This document shows, piece after piece, positions 32,824-41,608 of a DNA stretch of 47,868 nucleotides. Made by a program: the position numbers and the translations under genes. Numbering within the stretch: the first letter of the stretch is position 1; the number at the start of each line of letters is the position of its first letter. This stretch comes from Acholeplasmataceae bacterium (GTDB lineage Bacteria > Bacillota_I > Bacilli_A > ML615J-28 > CAG-698): the NCBI GenBank assembly GCA_012841865.1, contig DUTX01000144.1, positions 1 through 47,868 of the forward strand, given 5' to 3'. Under the pieces are notes generated by a model. It was given only the letters and a program-made list of their open reading frames with translations. It made no database searches and was not told the DNA's origin.

Positions 32824-35289
32824 ATGAAGAAAATACTGTTGGTTTTAATAATGGTACTCGGATTAGCGGTTATGACTGGCTGTGGTGGTGATAAGTATCC
32901 GGAAATATCTAATCCGAACGAACTTTATTTTACCGCCAAAGAAGGCGAATATACTTATTCTATTACTAATCAAGAAGTATATGAAGAATTGAAAAATCGG
33001 GTCGGAATTAATCTTTTGCTGGATTTAATCGATAAAGATCTTCTGAAAGCAACTAACAATGGCAACAAGAGTTATTGGGATGCTGTTAGCGAAGAAGATA
33101 TAACGAAGAAAATTGAAGAAGAGATCTTTCCGCGAGGAACCGAAGATTTGACTAATGATGAAATTGAAAAAGCCCGGACTGAATATTATGATAAAATGTT
33201 TATTCAATACGGTTTCAACAGCGAAGCTGAAGTGAGAGATTATTATCGGCTGACGCTTGCGAAAAGATTATATGCAGCAGATCACATCTTTGAAGATGTC
33301 GAGGACGAAGAAGAAAAAGAAAAAGATTTTACTGAAAAACAATATAAAGATTACTATAAAAACAATTATAAAAAAGGTTATTACGCAATCGTCATTTCCT
33401 ATGAAACCCTAAGTCTTGTCAATCAAGCTTTGGAAGTTTGGGGATGTAAGATCGAAAAAGGAGTTTGGACCGATCTTGACGGTACACCCTTAAACAATAA
33501 CGAAATTGTTCAAACCTTTATTAATCTTTATAATAGCGCTAATTCTTATAAAGTCGAGAATTATCCTGAAGCAACCTATTTGCTGAATGAAGGCGAAGAG
33601 TATGATACTAATCAAGGAGAAATTTATTTTAACTTAAATAAAGCGGATGTTCTTTATTATACTCATGATGAGATTTATGGTTATGAAACTGCGATTCAGA
33701 AGCATCTTGCTGAAAATCTCGACAGTTATGGAAAAGGGCCAAATTTCTATCTGAAAACTCCCTTAAGCAACTCCACAGGAAGCCGTTATTATTTGGTAAT
33801 GGAGATTGGAGAAAAGGAAGCTCCCAAGTTAGAAACTGTAAAAGCCGAAATTAAAGAAAAATTAATTGAAGGCAGGCTTTCTTCGACTTTCATTTCAACT
33901 AAAATCGCAGAACTTAGAGCAGAGAACAATATTGTTCTTTATGATAAAGTTCTTGAAGAAAGATATGTGAGTCAGGTCAGCAATTATGATGTTGATTATA
34001 AGAAGACTAAAAAACTGAACGGAAATTTGGTTGCAAAAACGGATGTAAAAGAGTATAGTTCCGATGATCTTTTCCAAGCAATGAGCGCTGGTTATGGTTT
34101 AACGTTAACAGCCACTAAAATTGAATATCTTAGATTCCTTCATAATCTGAAGTTTAATAAAATTTATTCCCTGAATGAAAGCTTAAAAGAAGCAGATAGA
34201 ATTTTGGATCAAGACCAATATACAGCAATTAAGAAAGAAATTGAAGATGAAAAAGCTGCTTTTGAAGCTGGAGAATATAAAGATTATGGTTATCCGGCAA
34301 GTTACGGTTGGAAAAACTTCATTAAAGATCGTTACGGTGTCCAAACCGAACAAGAAGTTTTTAATCAACTTCTTTACAATCGTGTAAAAGATGCCTACGG
34401 AAAGAGCTTGGGTAAGATTACAGCAGCCGATTCTGAACTAGCAATTTTCTACACAAATCAAATGGAAAAACGGGTTTCGGAGTACTTTAAAGTCAGGGGG
34501 ATTCAGTTAGTAATCGAAGTGCTTGATGAAAGTGGAAGCAAAGTAAACCCTGAAAAATGGACTGTTACCCAAAAAGAGTATGCTGAACTCTTCTACAAAG
34601 AAGTTCTCGAATATCTTGCGAAAGAATTAAAGGTAGGCGAAACCTATAGCCAACGTTTACAAGAAATTATTAGTGCTTATCTAAAGGCGCCGCGCTTTAA
34701 AGCAGGTATTCCCCAAGATTCTGCTTTACAACCGCTTGACCAAAAGTATTATGTATTTGAAGGAATCGAAATCTCCAAATACAAAACTGCAGGTTTAAGC
34801 GTCAAATTCGCAGATCTTGGCACCTTTACAAACGATTCAAAAGCGGAAGCTTTGGAAAAGGCAGTGAAAGAGATTTGGGATAATGATCCTAATAGTAAAG
34901 ATGCAGTCATTTACGGCAGCGATAAACTTGATGATATTCCCTTTATCATTACGGAAGAAGGGTATCATGTTTATATCAACTTAGATTCAACCCCGCTTGC
35001 CGAGTGGGAAACCGGAAAAGTCATCCCGACGATTAACCAAATAATCGCTTATGAAAAAGATGCTTCAGATTCCAGCTTGACTACCAAAATTAAGACTGCA
35101 ATTACAACATATTATAAACCGATTTATGATGAACTTGTCGGTCCCTATAATGTTCTTTACAATATTCAAAAAGATATCAAAGAACTTGATGTAAGTTTTG
35201 GTCATGAGCATTTTGGTGCATCCGATTTAGATCGTTATTTGGATTTACAAATTGAAAAAAGTTTGGAACAATTAAAATACAAAGATTAA
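32824..35289 (+). CDS. Large SurA/PrsA-like lipoprotein, paralog of the first
   Basis: 821 residues. The signal peptide ends with a good lipobox, VMTGC (Cys20). The protein aligns end to end with the product of the gene at 29237: ELYFTAKEGEYTYSITNQEVYEEL, GYYAIVISYETLSLVNQALEVWG, the second module start LVAKTDVKEYSSDDLFQAMSAGYG, GYPASYGWKNFIKDRYGVQ (GYPATYGWRNFIKDYFGVQ in the paralog) and a parvulin-like end with GLSVKFADLG and ITEEGYHVYINLDSTP. It is probably an extracellular membrane-anchored folding factor. It is 85 residues shorter, mainly in acidic inserts. It may be read through from walJ, as no terminator lies between them. Confidence 0.77.
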   Translation: MKKILLVLIMVLGLAVMTGCGGDKYPEISNPNELYFTAKEGEYTYSITNQEVYEELKNRVGINLLLDLIDKDLLKATNNGNKSYWDAVSEEDITKKIEEEIFPRGTEDLTNDEIEKARTEYYDKMFIQYGFNSEAEVRDYYRLTLAKRLYAADHIFEDVEDEEEKEKDFTEKQYKDYYKNNYKKGYYAIVISYETLSLVNQALEVWGCKIEKGVWTDLDGTPLNNNEIVQTFINLYNSANSYKVENYPEATYLLNEGEEYDTNQGEIYFNLNKADVLYYTHDEIYGYETAIQKHLAENLDSYGKGPNFYLKTPLSNSTGSRYYLVMEIGEKEAPKLETVKAEIKEKLIEGRLSSTFISTKIAELRAENNIVLYDKVLEERYVSQVSNYDVDYKKTKKLNGNLVAKTDVKEYSSDDLFQAMSAGYGLTLTATKIEYLRFLHNLKFNKIYSLNESLKEADRILDQDQYTAIKKEIEDEKAAFEAGEYKDYGYPASYGWKNFIKDRYGVQTEQEVFNQLLYNRVKDAYGKSLGKITAADSELAIFYTNQMEKRVSEYFKVRGIQLVIEVLDESGSKVNPEKWTVTQKEYAELFYKEVLEYLAKELKVGETYSQRLQEIISAYLKAPRFKAGIPQDSALQPLDQKYYVFEGIEISKYKTAGLSVKFADLGTFTNDSKAEALEKAVKEIWDNDPNSKDAVIYGSDKLDDIPFIITEEGYHVYINLDSTPLAEWETGKVIPTINQIIAYEKDASDSSLTTKIKTAITTYYKPIYDELVGPYNVLYNIQKDIKELDVSFGHEHFGASDLDRYLDLQIEKSLEQLKYKD

Positions 35290-35296
35290 AAACAAT

Positions 35297-35321
35297 AAAT
35301 CTCTGTTCGCAGAGATTTTTT
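35297..35321 (+). terminator. Terminator after the second lipoprotein
   Basis: Perfect stem AAATCTCTG/CAGAGATTT with a TTCG tetraloop and a T run. Confidence 0.9.
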
Positions 35322-35328
35322 GTTTGCA

Positions 35329-35357
35329 TTGAAAATAAGACTAAAAAAATGTATAAT
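35329..35357 (+). promoter_or_regulatory. uvrB promoter
   Basis: TTGAAA (35329-35334), a 17-nt spacer and TATAAT (35352-35357), 25 nt before the start. I see no LexA-type operator. Confidence 0.8.
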
Positions 35358-35382
35358 ATACATAATAATACTGGAGGTTGCT

Positions 35383-37362
35383 ATGGCAAAATTTAGACTG
35401 CATAGTGAATTTAAACCAACCGGGGATCAGCCGAAAGCGATTGAAAGATTAGTTAAAAATCTTAATAATGGCGTTAAAGAACAAACTTTGCTGGGAGCGA
35501 CCGGAACCGGAAAAACTTTTACTATCGCAAATGTTATTGAAAAAGTCGGAAAAAAAACCTTGGTTCTTGCTCATAACAAAACCCTTGCGGGCCAACTCTA
35601 TAGTGAACTAAAAAGTTTTTTCCCGGAAAACAGAGTCGAATATTTTATTTCCTACTATGACTATTATCAACCCGAAGCTTATGTTGCGAAAAGGGATTTA
35701 TATATTGAAAAAGATGCAAGCATCAACGACGACATCGATCAAATGCGACACAGCACTGTAAGTTCGCTGTTAGAGCGCGATGATGTGATTGTTGTTGCCA
35801 GTGTTTCCTGCATCTACGGGATTGGAGATCCGGAAGATTATCATAACAAAATGTTAACTTTAAGAGCGGGAGATATTATTGACCGCGCTCTAGTTTTAGA
35901 AAAACTCGTAGATATGCAATATGTCCGTAATGACTATGATATCAAACGCGGGGTTTTTCGGGTTAAAGGCGAATCTATTGATATTATTCCCACTTATGAA
36001 AAGAATGAAGCGATTCGGATTGAGTTTTTTGATAATGAAATTGAAAGAATTAAAATTATTGATATTGTAAGCGGAAGAGCGCTTGCGGAAAAGAAAATTA
36101 TTAATTTATTTCCTGCTACCCTTTTTGCTGTCGATGATTTGAAGATGCAAGAAGCGATTCGGCGGATAAAAGCTGAATTAAAAGAAAGAGTCGAATTTTT
36201 TGAAGCAGAAAAAAAGCTTGTAGAAGCACAAAGAATTAAAAGCAGAACCGAATATGATCTTGAAATGTTAGAAGAAATCGGGGTTTGTAGCGGAATTGAA
36301 AACTACTCGCGGCATTTAAGTTTACGTGCAGAAGGAGAAACACCGTATACTTTACTAGACTTTTTTAATAAAGATTTTTTAATGGTGATTGATGAGTCCC
36401 ATGTAACCTTACCCCAGGTCAGAGGAATGTATGCGGGCGACCGCTCCCGGAAACTGAATCTTGTTGAATACGGGTTTAGGTTACCGTCTGCCCTTGATAA
36501 TAGACCACTTCGTTTCGATGAATTCTATGAAAAACTTGATCAAGTTATCTATGTCAGTGCGACACCGTCTGAGTTTGAACAATCCCGAAGCTATGAGGTT
36601 GTTGAACAAATCATTCGTCCGACCGGATTGCTTGATCCGGAAATTGAAGTTCGTCCGACAGCCGGACAGATTGATGATTTAATTAAAGAAATTGGAAAAC
36701 GCATTAAAGCTAACGAAAGAGTTTTAGTTTTAACTTTAACGATTAAAATGAGTGAAGACTTAACAAAGTTTTTCCAAGAACTTGATATTAAGGTAGCATA
36801 TTTGCATTCTGAGATAAAATCTTTGGAGCGGATGGAAATAATCCGAGAATTAAGACAAGGAAAACACGATGTGTTGGTGGGTATTAACCTTTTGCGGGAA
36901 GGGCTCGATATTCCCGAAGTTTCTTTAATTGCGATTCTCGATGCCGATAAAGAGGGGTTTTTACGGAGCGAAACATCTTTGATTCAAACAATCGGCCGCG
37001 CGGCCAGGAATGCTAACGGCAAAGTTATTATGTATGCCGATACGGTTACCGAATCAATGAAAAGAGCGATTGAGGAAACCTATAGAAGACGCGCGATTCA
37101 AGATAAATTTAATCAAGAACATAATATCGTTCCGAAGACGATTTATAAACATATCACTGATTCTTTGGTAATTACCAAGGATGTAAAAGAAGAACATCAA
37201 TATGTTGATTCTAAAAAACTCAGTCAAATGTCGAAACTTGAAATTAATCAATTGCTTACAGATCTTGAAAAGCAAATGCGAGAAGCCGCACGCAAACTTG
37301 ACTTTGAACAAGCAATGGCTTTGCGTGATATAATCTTTGAAATTAAAGCGGATATGAGGTAA
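35383..37362 (+). CDS. uvrB: Excinuclease ABC subunit B
   Basis: 659 residues, the normal length. Walker [12 protein letters not shown] (about 37-47), [21 protein letters not shown] (the beta-hairpin that clamps DNA), helicase motifs [17 protein letters not shown] and QTIGRAARN, and the C-terminal UVR domain [18 protein letters not shown] that binds UvrC. It verifies damage in nucleotide excision repair. ATG 35383 follows CTGGAGG. No uvrA follows; the next gene, mnmA, starts 4 nt after the stop. Confidence 0.97.
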   Translation: MAKFRLHSEFKPTGDQPKAIERLVKNLNNGVKEQTLLGATGTGKTFTIANVIEKVGKKTLVLAHNKTLAGQLYSELKSFFPENRVEYFISYYDYYQPEAYVAKRDLYIEKDASINDDIDQMRHSTVSSLLERDDVIVVASVSCIYGIGDPEDYHNKMLTLRAGDIIDRALVLEKLVDMQYVRNDYDIKRGVFRVKGESIDIIPTYEKNEAIRIEFFDNEIERIKIIDIVSGRALAEKKIINLFPATLFAVDDLKMQEAIRRIKAELKERVEFFEAEKKLVEAQRIKSRTEYDLEMLEEIGVCSGIENYSRHLSLRAEGETPYTLLDFFNKDFLMVIDESHVTLPQVRGMYAGDRSRKLNLVEYGFRLPSALDNRPLRFDEFYEKLDQVIYVSATPSEFEQSRSYEVVEQIIRPTGLLDPEIEVRPTAGQIDDLIKEIGKRIKANERVLVLTLTIKMSEDLTKFFQELDIKVAYLHSEIKSLERMEIIRELRQGKHDVLVGINLLREGLDIPEVSLIAILDADKEGFLRSETSLIQTIGRAARNANGKVIMYADTVTESMKRAIEETYRRRAIQDKFNQEHNIVPKTIYKHITDSLVITKDVKEEHQYVDSKKLSQMSKLEINQLLTDLEKQMREAARKLDFEQAMALRDIIFEIKADMR

Positions 37363-37365
37363 TTT

Positions 37366-38484
37366 ATGAGTAAGAAAAAGGTAATAGTCGGACTTTCCGG
37401 TGGGGTTGACAGCGCAGTCAGCGTCATTCGGTTACTGGAAGCAGGATATGATGTCGAAGGTCTTTTTATGCGGAATTGGGATTCTTCTTTAAACAATGAT
37501 ATTAAAGGAAATCCCCATGTCTATGACCCTGTTTGTCCGCAGGAGAATGATTATCTTGATGCTTTGGAAACGGCAAAGATTCTCGGCATCAATTTACACC
37601 GTGTCGATTTTGTGCAAGAATATTGGGATAAGGTCTTCACTTATTTTCTCAATGAATACCGAAATAACCGGACTCCGAATCCCGACATTTTATGTAATAA
37701 AGAAATCAAGTTTAAATGCTTTTTGGAGAAAGCTTTTGAAATGGGAGCCGACTATATTGCGATGGGACATTATGCCCGCATCCGCCATGAACCGGAAGTG
37801 CAACTTTTAAGAGGAGTTGATTCTTCAAAAGACCAAAGCTATTTTCTATGCCAACTAACAAAAGAGCAACTTTCAAAAAGTCTTTTTCCGATTGGCGATA
37901 TGTATAAACGGGAAGTAAGGGAGCTTGCGGAAAAGTATAATTTAAATGTTGCCAGAAAAAAAGACTCAACCGGAGTTTGTTTTATTGGTGAAAGGAATTT
38001 TAAAGAGTTTTTAAAAAATTATCTTCCTGCCCAACCCGGTAATATGGAAACAATCCAAGGTGAAGTTGTCGGAAAACATGAAGGGATTATGTATTATACT
38101 ATTGGACAAAGACATGGTCTCGGTATCGGAGGTGCCGGCGAGCCTTGGTTTGTAATCGGAAAAGATGTAAAACGGAATGTACTTTTGGTCGGCAGAGGTT
38201 CTGAACAAGAAATGCTTTTTTCTAACCGAGCGATCATAACAAATATTAATTGGCTCGGTAAGGAATTTGTTGAAAAAGAATGCACCGTTAAATTTAGATA
38301 TCGAAGTAAAGATATTTCGGCACAGATAAAACGCATTAATCAAGATTCAATTGAAGTTCGCTACCCCGGACGCGCAAAAGCAGTTACTCCGGGACAAGCT
38401 GCCGTTTTCTATGACGGTGAAGTACTATTGGGTGGCGGAACCATTGATAAGGTTTATTTGAACAATGAATTAAGACCTTATTAA
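37366..38484 (+). CDS. mnmA: tRNA-specific 2-thiouridylase MnmA
   Basis: 372 residues. The PP-loop is VGLSGGVDSAVSV (about 8-20). The catalytic cysteines are in NPDILCNKEIKF and TGVCFIGE, with MGHYARI and KDQSYFLCQL between them. A C-terminal beta-barrel carries IGQRHGLGIGG. It makes s2U34 in tRNAs for Lys, Glu and Gln. It is co-transcribed with uvrB and recD2; TGAGGTAA precedes the start. Confidence 0.96.
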   Translation: MSKKKVIVGLSGGVDSAVSVIRLLEAGYDVEGLFMRNWDSSLNNDIKGNPHVYDPVCPQENDYLDALETAKILGINLHRVDFVQEYWDKVFTYFLNEYRNNRTPNPDILCNKEIKFKCFLEKAFEMGADYIAMGHYARIRHEPEVQLLRGVDSSKDQSYFLCQLTKEQLSKSLFPIGDMYKREVRELAEKYNLNVARKKDSTGVCFIGERNFKEFLKNYLPAQPGNMETIQGEVVGKHEGIMYYTIGQRHGLGIGGAGEPWFVIGKDVKRNVLLVGRGSEQEMLFSNRAIITNINWLGKEFVEKECTVKFRYRSKDISAQIKRINQDSIEVRYPGRAKAVTPGQAAVFYDGEVLLGGGTIDKVYLNNELRPY

Positions 38485-38497
38485 AGGAAGGTGAAGT

Positions 38498-40792
38498 ATG
38501 ATGGAAGAAACAATTTATGGCGTTGTAACAAGGGTTACCTATTATAGTGATGAGTCGCATTTTGGAGTCGTCCGCATCAAATTGGATTATAAGGATAAGG
38601 AGCTTGCGAAATATCGAGACAAGCTCTTTTCAAATTTGCTAACTGTCACCTGTAATTTTGACAGGCGTCCGCTTCCTGACGAAGAATATGATTTTACAGG
38701 AGAATTTGTTACCAATCAATACGGTATCCAATTTAAAGCAAGAAGTTTCTTTCGTCGCAATGCCAACACCTTTGAAGGTATTATCGCTTTCCTTTCCAGC
38801 GATCTTTTTCCGGGCATTGGAAAAGTTGCCGCTACAAGAGTTTATGAAAGTTTAGGAAAAGATGCCTTGACTTTAATTGAAAGAAATCCGGAAATAATTG
38901 ATGAGGTTCCGGGTTTAAATGCTAAACAGAAAGAAACTTTAAAGACCAATATTACTGCCTTAGAACAGCAAAAACGTCAGCTTGTAAATCTCCTTGATTT
39001 AGGAATTACCATGAATACGGCTTTAAAGCTGATTAAAGTTTTAGGCGACAATGCTTTTGAAATTATCCAAAAGAATCCTTATTCACTGATTGATTTAGTT
39101 GAAGGTTTTGGTTTTAGAAGAGCTGATCGCATTGCTATGGAGCTTGGGATTCCAAAAGACAGCGAAATCAGACTAACGGCGTTAACATTTTATCTTTTAA
39201 GAGAATCTTGTTTTCGGTCCGGTAATGTCTATTTGGAATATGATGAACTCTTCAATCAGGTAATTAATGAAATTAACCGCGAGGAAAACATTGTCTTTTT
39301 GGATGATTTTGAAAATATTTTAAAAAAATTAGTTATCAATAAAAAAATCATTCTTGATGAAGAAAAAAACATCTATTTATACAGACTCTATTTTTCAGAA
39401 AATCTTCTGGCACAAAAAGTAAATGAATTTCTTAATCGTGAAAATAATAATGGATATAATATTAAAGAAATTGAAAACTTAATTAAAAAAATACAAGAAA
39501 AAGATGGAATCCTTTATACAGGAAAGCAAAAAGAAGCAATCATCTCAGCGCTTTTGGAATCGCTCGTTATTATTACAGGCGGTCCGGGAACCGGTAAATC
39601 AACGATAATTAAAGCAATTATTGAAGCTTTGATTGAACTGGCGCCGAGTGAAATGATTTCGGAAAAGATCGCTTTGCTTGCACCGACGGGTCGTGCAGCT
39701 AAAAGGCTTAACGAAGTTTGTCGTTTTCCGGCTCAGACGATTCATCGTTTTTTAGGTTATGAAGGTCAAGGAATTTTTAAATTTGGACCGGAAGCGAAAA
39801 CCGATGCTAAGATTGTCATTGTTGATGAGTTTTCGATGGTCGATTTAAATTTAGCCGCTCGCCTTTTTTCAAGTTTAGAAACTGATGTAAAAGTAATCCT
39901 TGTGGGTGATGTCGACCAATTGCCATCGGTAGAACCGGGCGAAGTACTCGCTGATTTGATTTCTTCGCAAGAAATTAAAACCATTCGTTTGGACCAAATT
40001 CATCGTCAGTCAGAAGATTCATCAATTATTTCGCTTGCTCATTCCGTAAATCAAGGACTTATTGAAGAAAGCATTCTTCAAAAACAAGCTGATCGCAGTT
40101 TTATTCGTTTAGAAGATCAACAAATTATTCCGGGACTCTTAAAAACTGTTGAACAAGCGATGTTGAAAGGGATGGACTTAATCAAAGATATTCAGGTTTT
40201 GGTGCCGCTTTATAAAGGCGAAGTTGGGATAAATGCCATTAACCAAAAAATGCAGGACCAATTCAATCCCGGTGCTGGTCGCGAAATTAAACATTTAACT
40301 CGCGTATTTCGTGTTAATGATAAAGTTATTCAACTGGTAAACCGGAGCGAAAAAATGGTAATGAACGGCGATATCGGTTATATCCTTTCTCTTAATAGCG
40401 AAGACGGAGAATATTTCGGTTTAACGGTGATGTTTGATTTTGGTCCGGTAGATTATAAACTAGACGAGCTTGAAGATTTGGCCCATGCTTATGCTATTTC
40501 GATTCATAAATCACAAGGTAGTGAATATGAATTAGTCATTCTTCCTTTTTCTTATAAATATTATGTGATGTTGAAACGAAAATTAATCTATACTGGAATA
40601 ACCCGTGCCAAAAAATATTTGGTTATGCTCGGAAATCTTGATGCCTTTCGTTTTGGAATCAGAGATGTTGAAATTAAGAGAAAAACCAAACTTGCTGAAA
40701 AAATTAGAACAAGCTTTAATACAGTTTTCGACTCGGAATTTGAAGATTTAGGTATGATGGAAAATCTTTCACCTTATGATTTTATGGATTGA
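38498..40792 (+). CDS. recD2: RecD2-type ATP-dependent DNA helicase
   Basis: 764 residues. The N-terminal region includes helix-hairpin-helix-like repeats (FPGIGKVAATRVYESLG; VPGLNAKQKETL). The SF1B core has Walker A ITGGPGTGKSTII (about 359-371), LAPTGRAAKRLNE, IVDEFSMVD, GDVDQLPSVEPGEVLADLI, AISIHKSQGSEY and YTGITRAKKYLVML. RecD2 acts in DNA repair without RecBC. ATG 38498 (or the adjacent ATG 38501) follows AAGGAAGGTG. mnmA upstream and a YrzQ-like gene downstream fit the Bacillus-type order. Confidence 0.95.
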   Translation: MMEETIYGVVTRVTYYSDESHFGVVRIKLDYKDKELAKYRDKLFSNLLTVTCNFDRRPLPDEEYDFTGEFVTNQYGIQFKARSFFRRNANTFEGIIAFLSSDLFPGIGKVAATRVYESLGKDALTLIERNPEIIDEVPGLNAKQKETLKTNITALEQQKRQLVNLLDLGITMNTALKLIKVLGDNAFEIIQKNPYSLIDLVEGFGFRRADRIAMELGIPKDSEIRLTALTFYLLRESCFRSGNVYLEYDELFNQVINEINREENIVFLDDFENILKKLVINKKIILDEEKNIYLYRLYFSENLLAQKVNEFLNRENNNGYNIKEIENLIKKIQEKDGILYTGKQKEAIISALLESLVIITGGPGTGKSTIIKAIIEALIELAPSEMISEKIALLAPTGRAAKRLNEVCRFPAQTIHRFLGYEGQGIFKFGPEAKTDAKIVIVDEFSMVDLNLAARLFSSLETDVKVILVGDVDQLPSVEPGEVLADLISSQEIKTIRLDQIHRQSEDSSIISLAHSVNQGLIEESILQKQADRSFIRLEDQQIIPGLLKTVEQAMLKGMDLIKDIQVLVPLYKGEVGINAINQKMQDQFNPGAGREIKHLTRVFRVNDKVIQLVNRSEKMVMNGDIGYILSLNSEDGEYFGLTVMFDFGPVDYKLDELEDLAHAYAISIHKSQGSEYELVILPFSYKYYVMLKRKLIYTGITRAKKYLVMLGNLDAFRFGIRDVEIKRKTKLAEKIRTSFNTVFDSEFEDLGMMENLSPYDFMD

Positions 40793-40847
40793 AGAGATAA
40801 TAATATTGCATATAAATGCAAGGCTTTAATCGAAAAGAGGTGGAACT

Positions 40848-41006
40848 TTGAATAAGGCTTTATCGTATATGATAATTGGCGCTCTTGGTTCTAGTGCGGT
40901 TCTTCTTTATTTAAATAATCGGGAAACGATTAATAATAAAATGAAGAAACTGAAACGCGAAGGATTAAATAGGATCAAAAAGATTAAAGCAACAACAATT
41001 GAATAG
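40848..41006 (+). CDS. Small membrane protein, YrzQ (DUF3918)-like
   Basis: 52 residues, starting with TTG at 40848, five nt after AAGAGGTGG. One N-terminal hydrophobic helix (about residues 5-22, YMIIGALGSSAVLLYL) is followed by a strongly basic tail (NKMKKLKREGLNRIKKIK). B. subtilis YrzQ-type proteins have the same layout and, as I recall, lie near the recD2 homolog. The position directly after recD2 supports this. The function is unknown. Confidence 0.65.
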   Translation: MNKALSYMIIGALGSSAVLLYLNNRETINNKMKKLKREGLNRIKKIKATTIE

Positions 41007-41018
41007 TTTTATTCAATG

Positions 41019-41046
41019 AGCATAGGCGTCTTCGTCTATGCTTTTT
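41019..41046 (+). terminator. Terminator of the uvrB-recD2 operon
   Basis: Ten-base-pair stem AGCATAGGCG/CGTCTATGCT (one wobble pair), loop TCTT, then five T. Confidence 0.9.
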
Positions 41047-41092
41047 AACGCAAATTTTAAATCAATATCTAATATATAGAGGGAGGTGGATT

Positions 41093-41608
41093 ATGAAAGC
41101 AAAAGTAAAGAAAATAATCATTCCCTTAATCATTATTGTGCTGATTGTTTTAGGATTAATCTTTAATAGGGAAAAAGAGATACCAAAAATAATTAATACC
41201 GACCAGGACCAGATTTTAAGTGATATTGTTGTAGAAATAAAAGGGGAAGTAAAGTATCCGGGTTTGTATCAAATTTCCGGTGAGTCAAGAATTTATGATT
41301 TAGTTCAGATAGCTGGCGGGTTTACTGCTGAAGCAGATCCGGATTCTGTCAATTTAGCAGCAAAGATAAAAGACGGCACTGTAATTTATGTTTCCGGCCG
41401 CAGAACTTATGAAAAAACAAAAATCTCACTCAACAACGCTTCTTTAGAAGAATTGATGACATTAACCGGAATCGGAGAAGTGAAAGCCAGAAACATTATT
41501 GATTATCGGGAAAAGGTCGGAAGGTTCAATGCTCTCGATGAACTTAAGAATGTACAAGGTATATCCGAAAATCTTTTTGAACAGATTAAAGAATACCTCT
41601 CTTTATAA
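41093..41608 (+). CDS. comEA: Competence protein ComEA
   Basis: 171 residues: one N-terminal membrane helix (about 8-26), an SLBB domain (VVEIKGEVKYPGLYQI...GGFTAEADPDSVNLAAKIKDG, about 47-100) and a C-terminal helix-hairpin-helix pair (SLNNASLEELMTLTGIGEVKARNIIDYREK). It binds double-stranded DNA outside the cell and hands it to ComEC. GGGAGGTGG precedes ATG 41093. comEB is absent between comEA and comEC. Confidence 0.95.
   Translation: MKAKVKKIIIPLIIIVLIVLGLIFNREKEIPKIINTDQDQILSDIVVEIKGEVKYPGLYQISGESRIYDLVQIAGGFTAEADPDSVNLAAKIKDGTVIYVSGRRTYEKTKISLNNASLEELMTLTGIGEVKARNIIDYREKVGRFNALDELKNVQGISENLFEQIKEYLSL

Noticed and set aside
35383-37362. An SOS/LexA operator before uvrB
   Set aside because: I see no Bacillus-type CGAACRNRYGTTYC-like sequence around the promoter.
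40806-40823. TTGCAT/ATGCAA inverted repeat after recD2, as a terminator
   Set aside because: The stem is only six pairs and AT-rich, and no T run follows.
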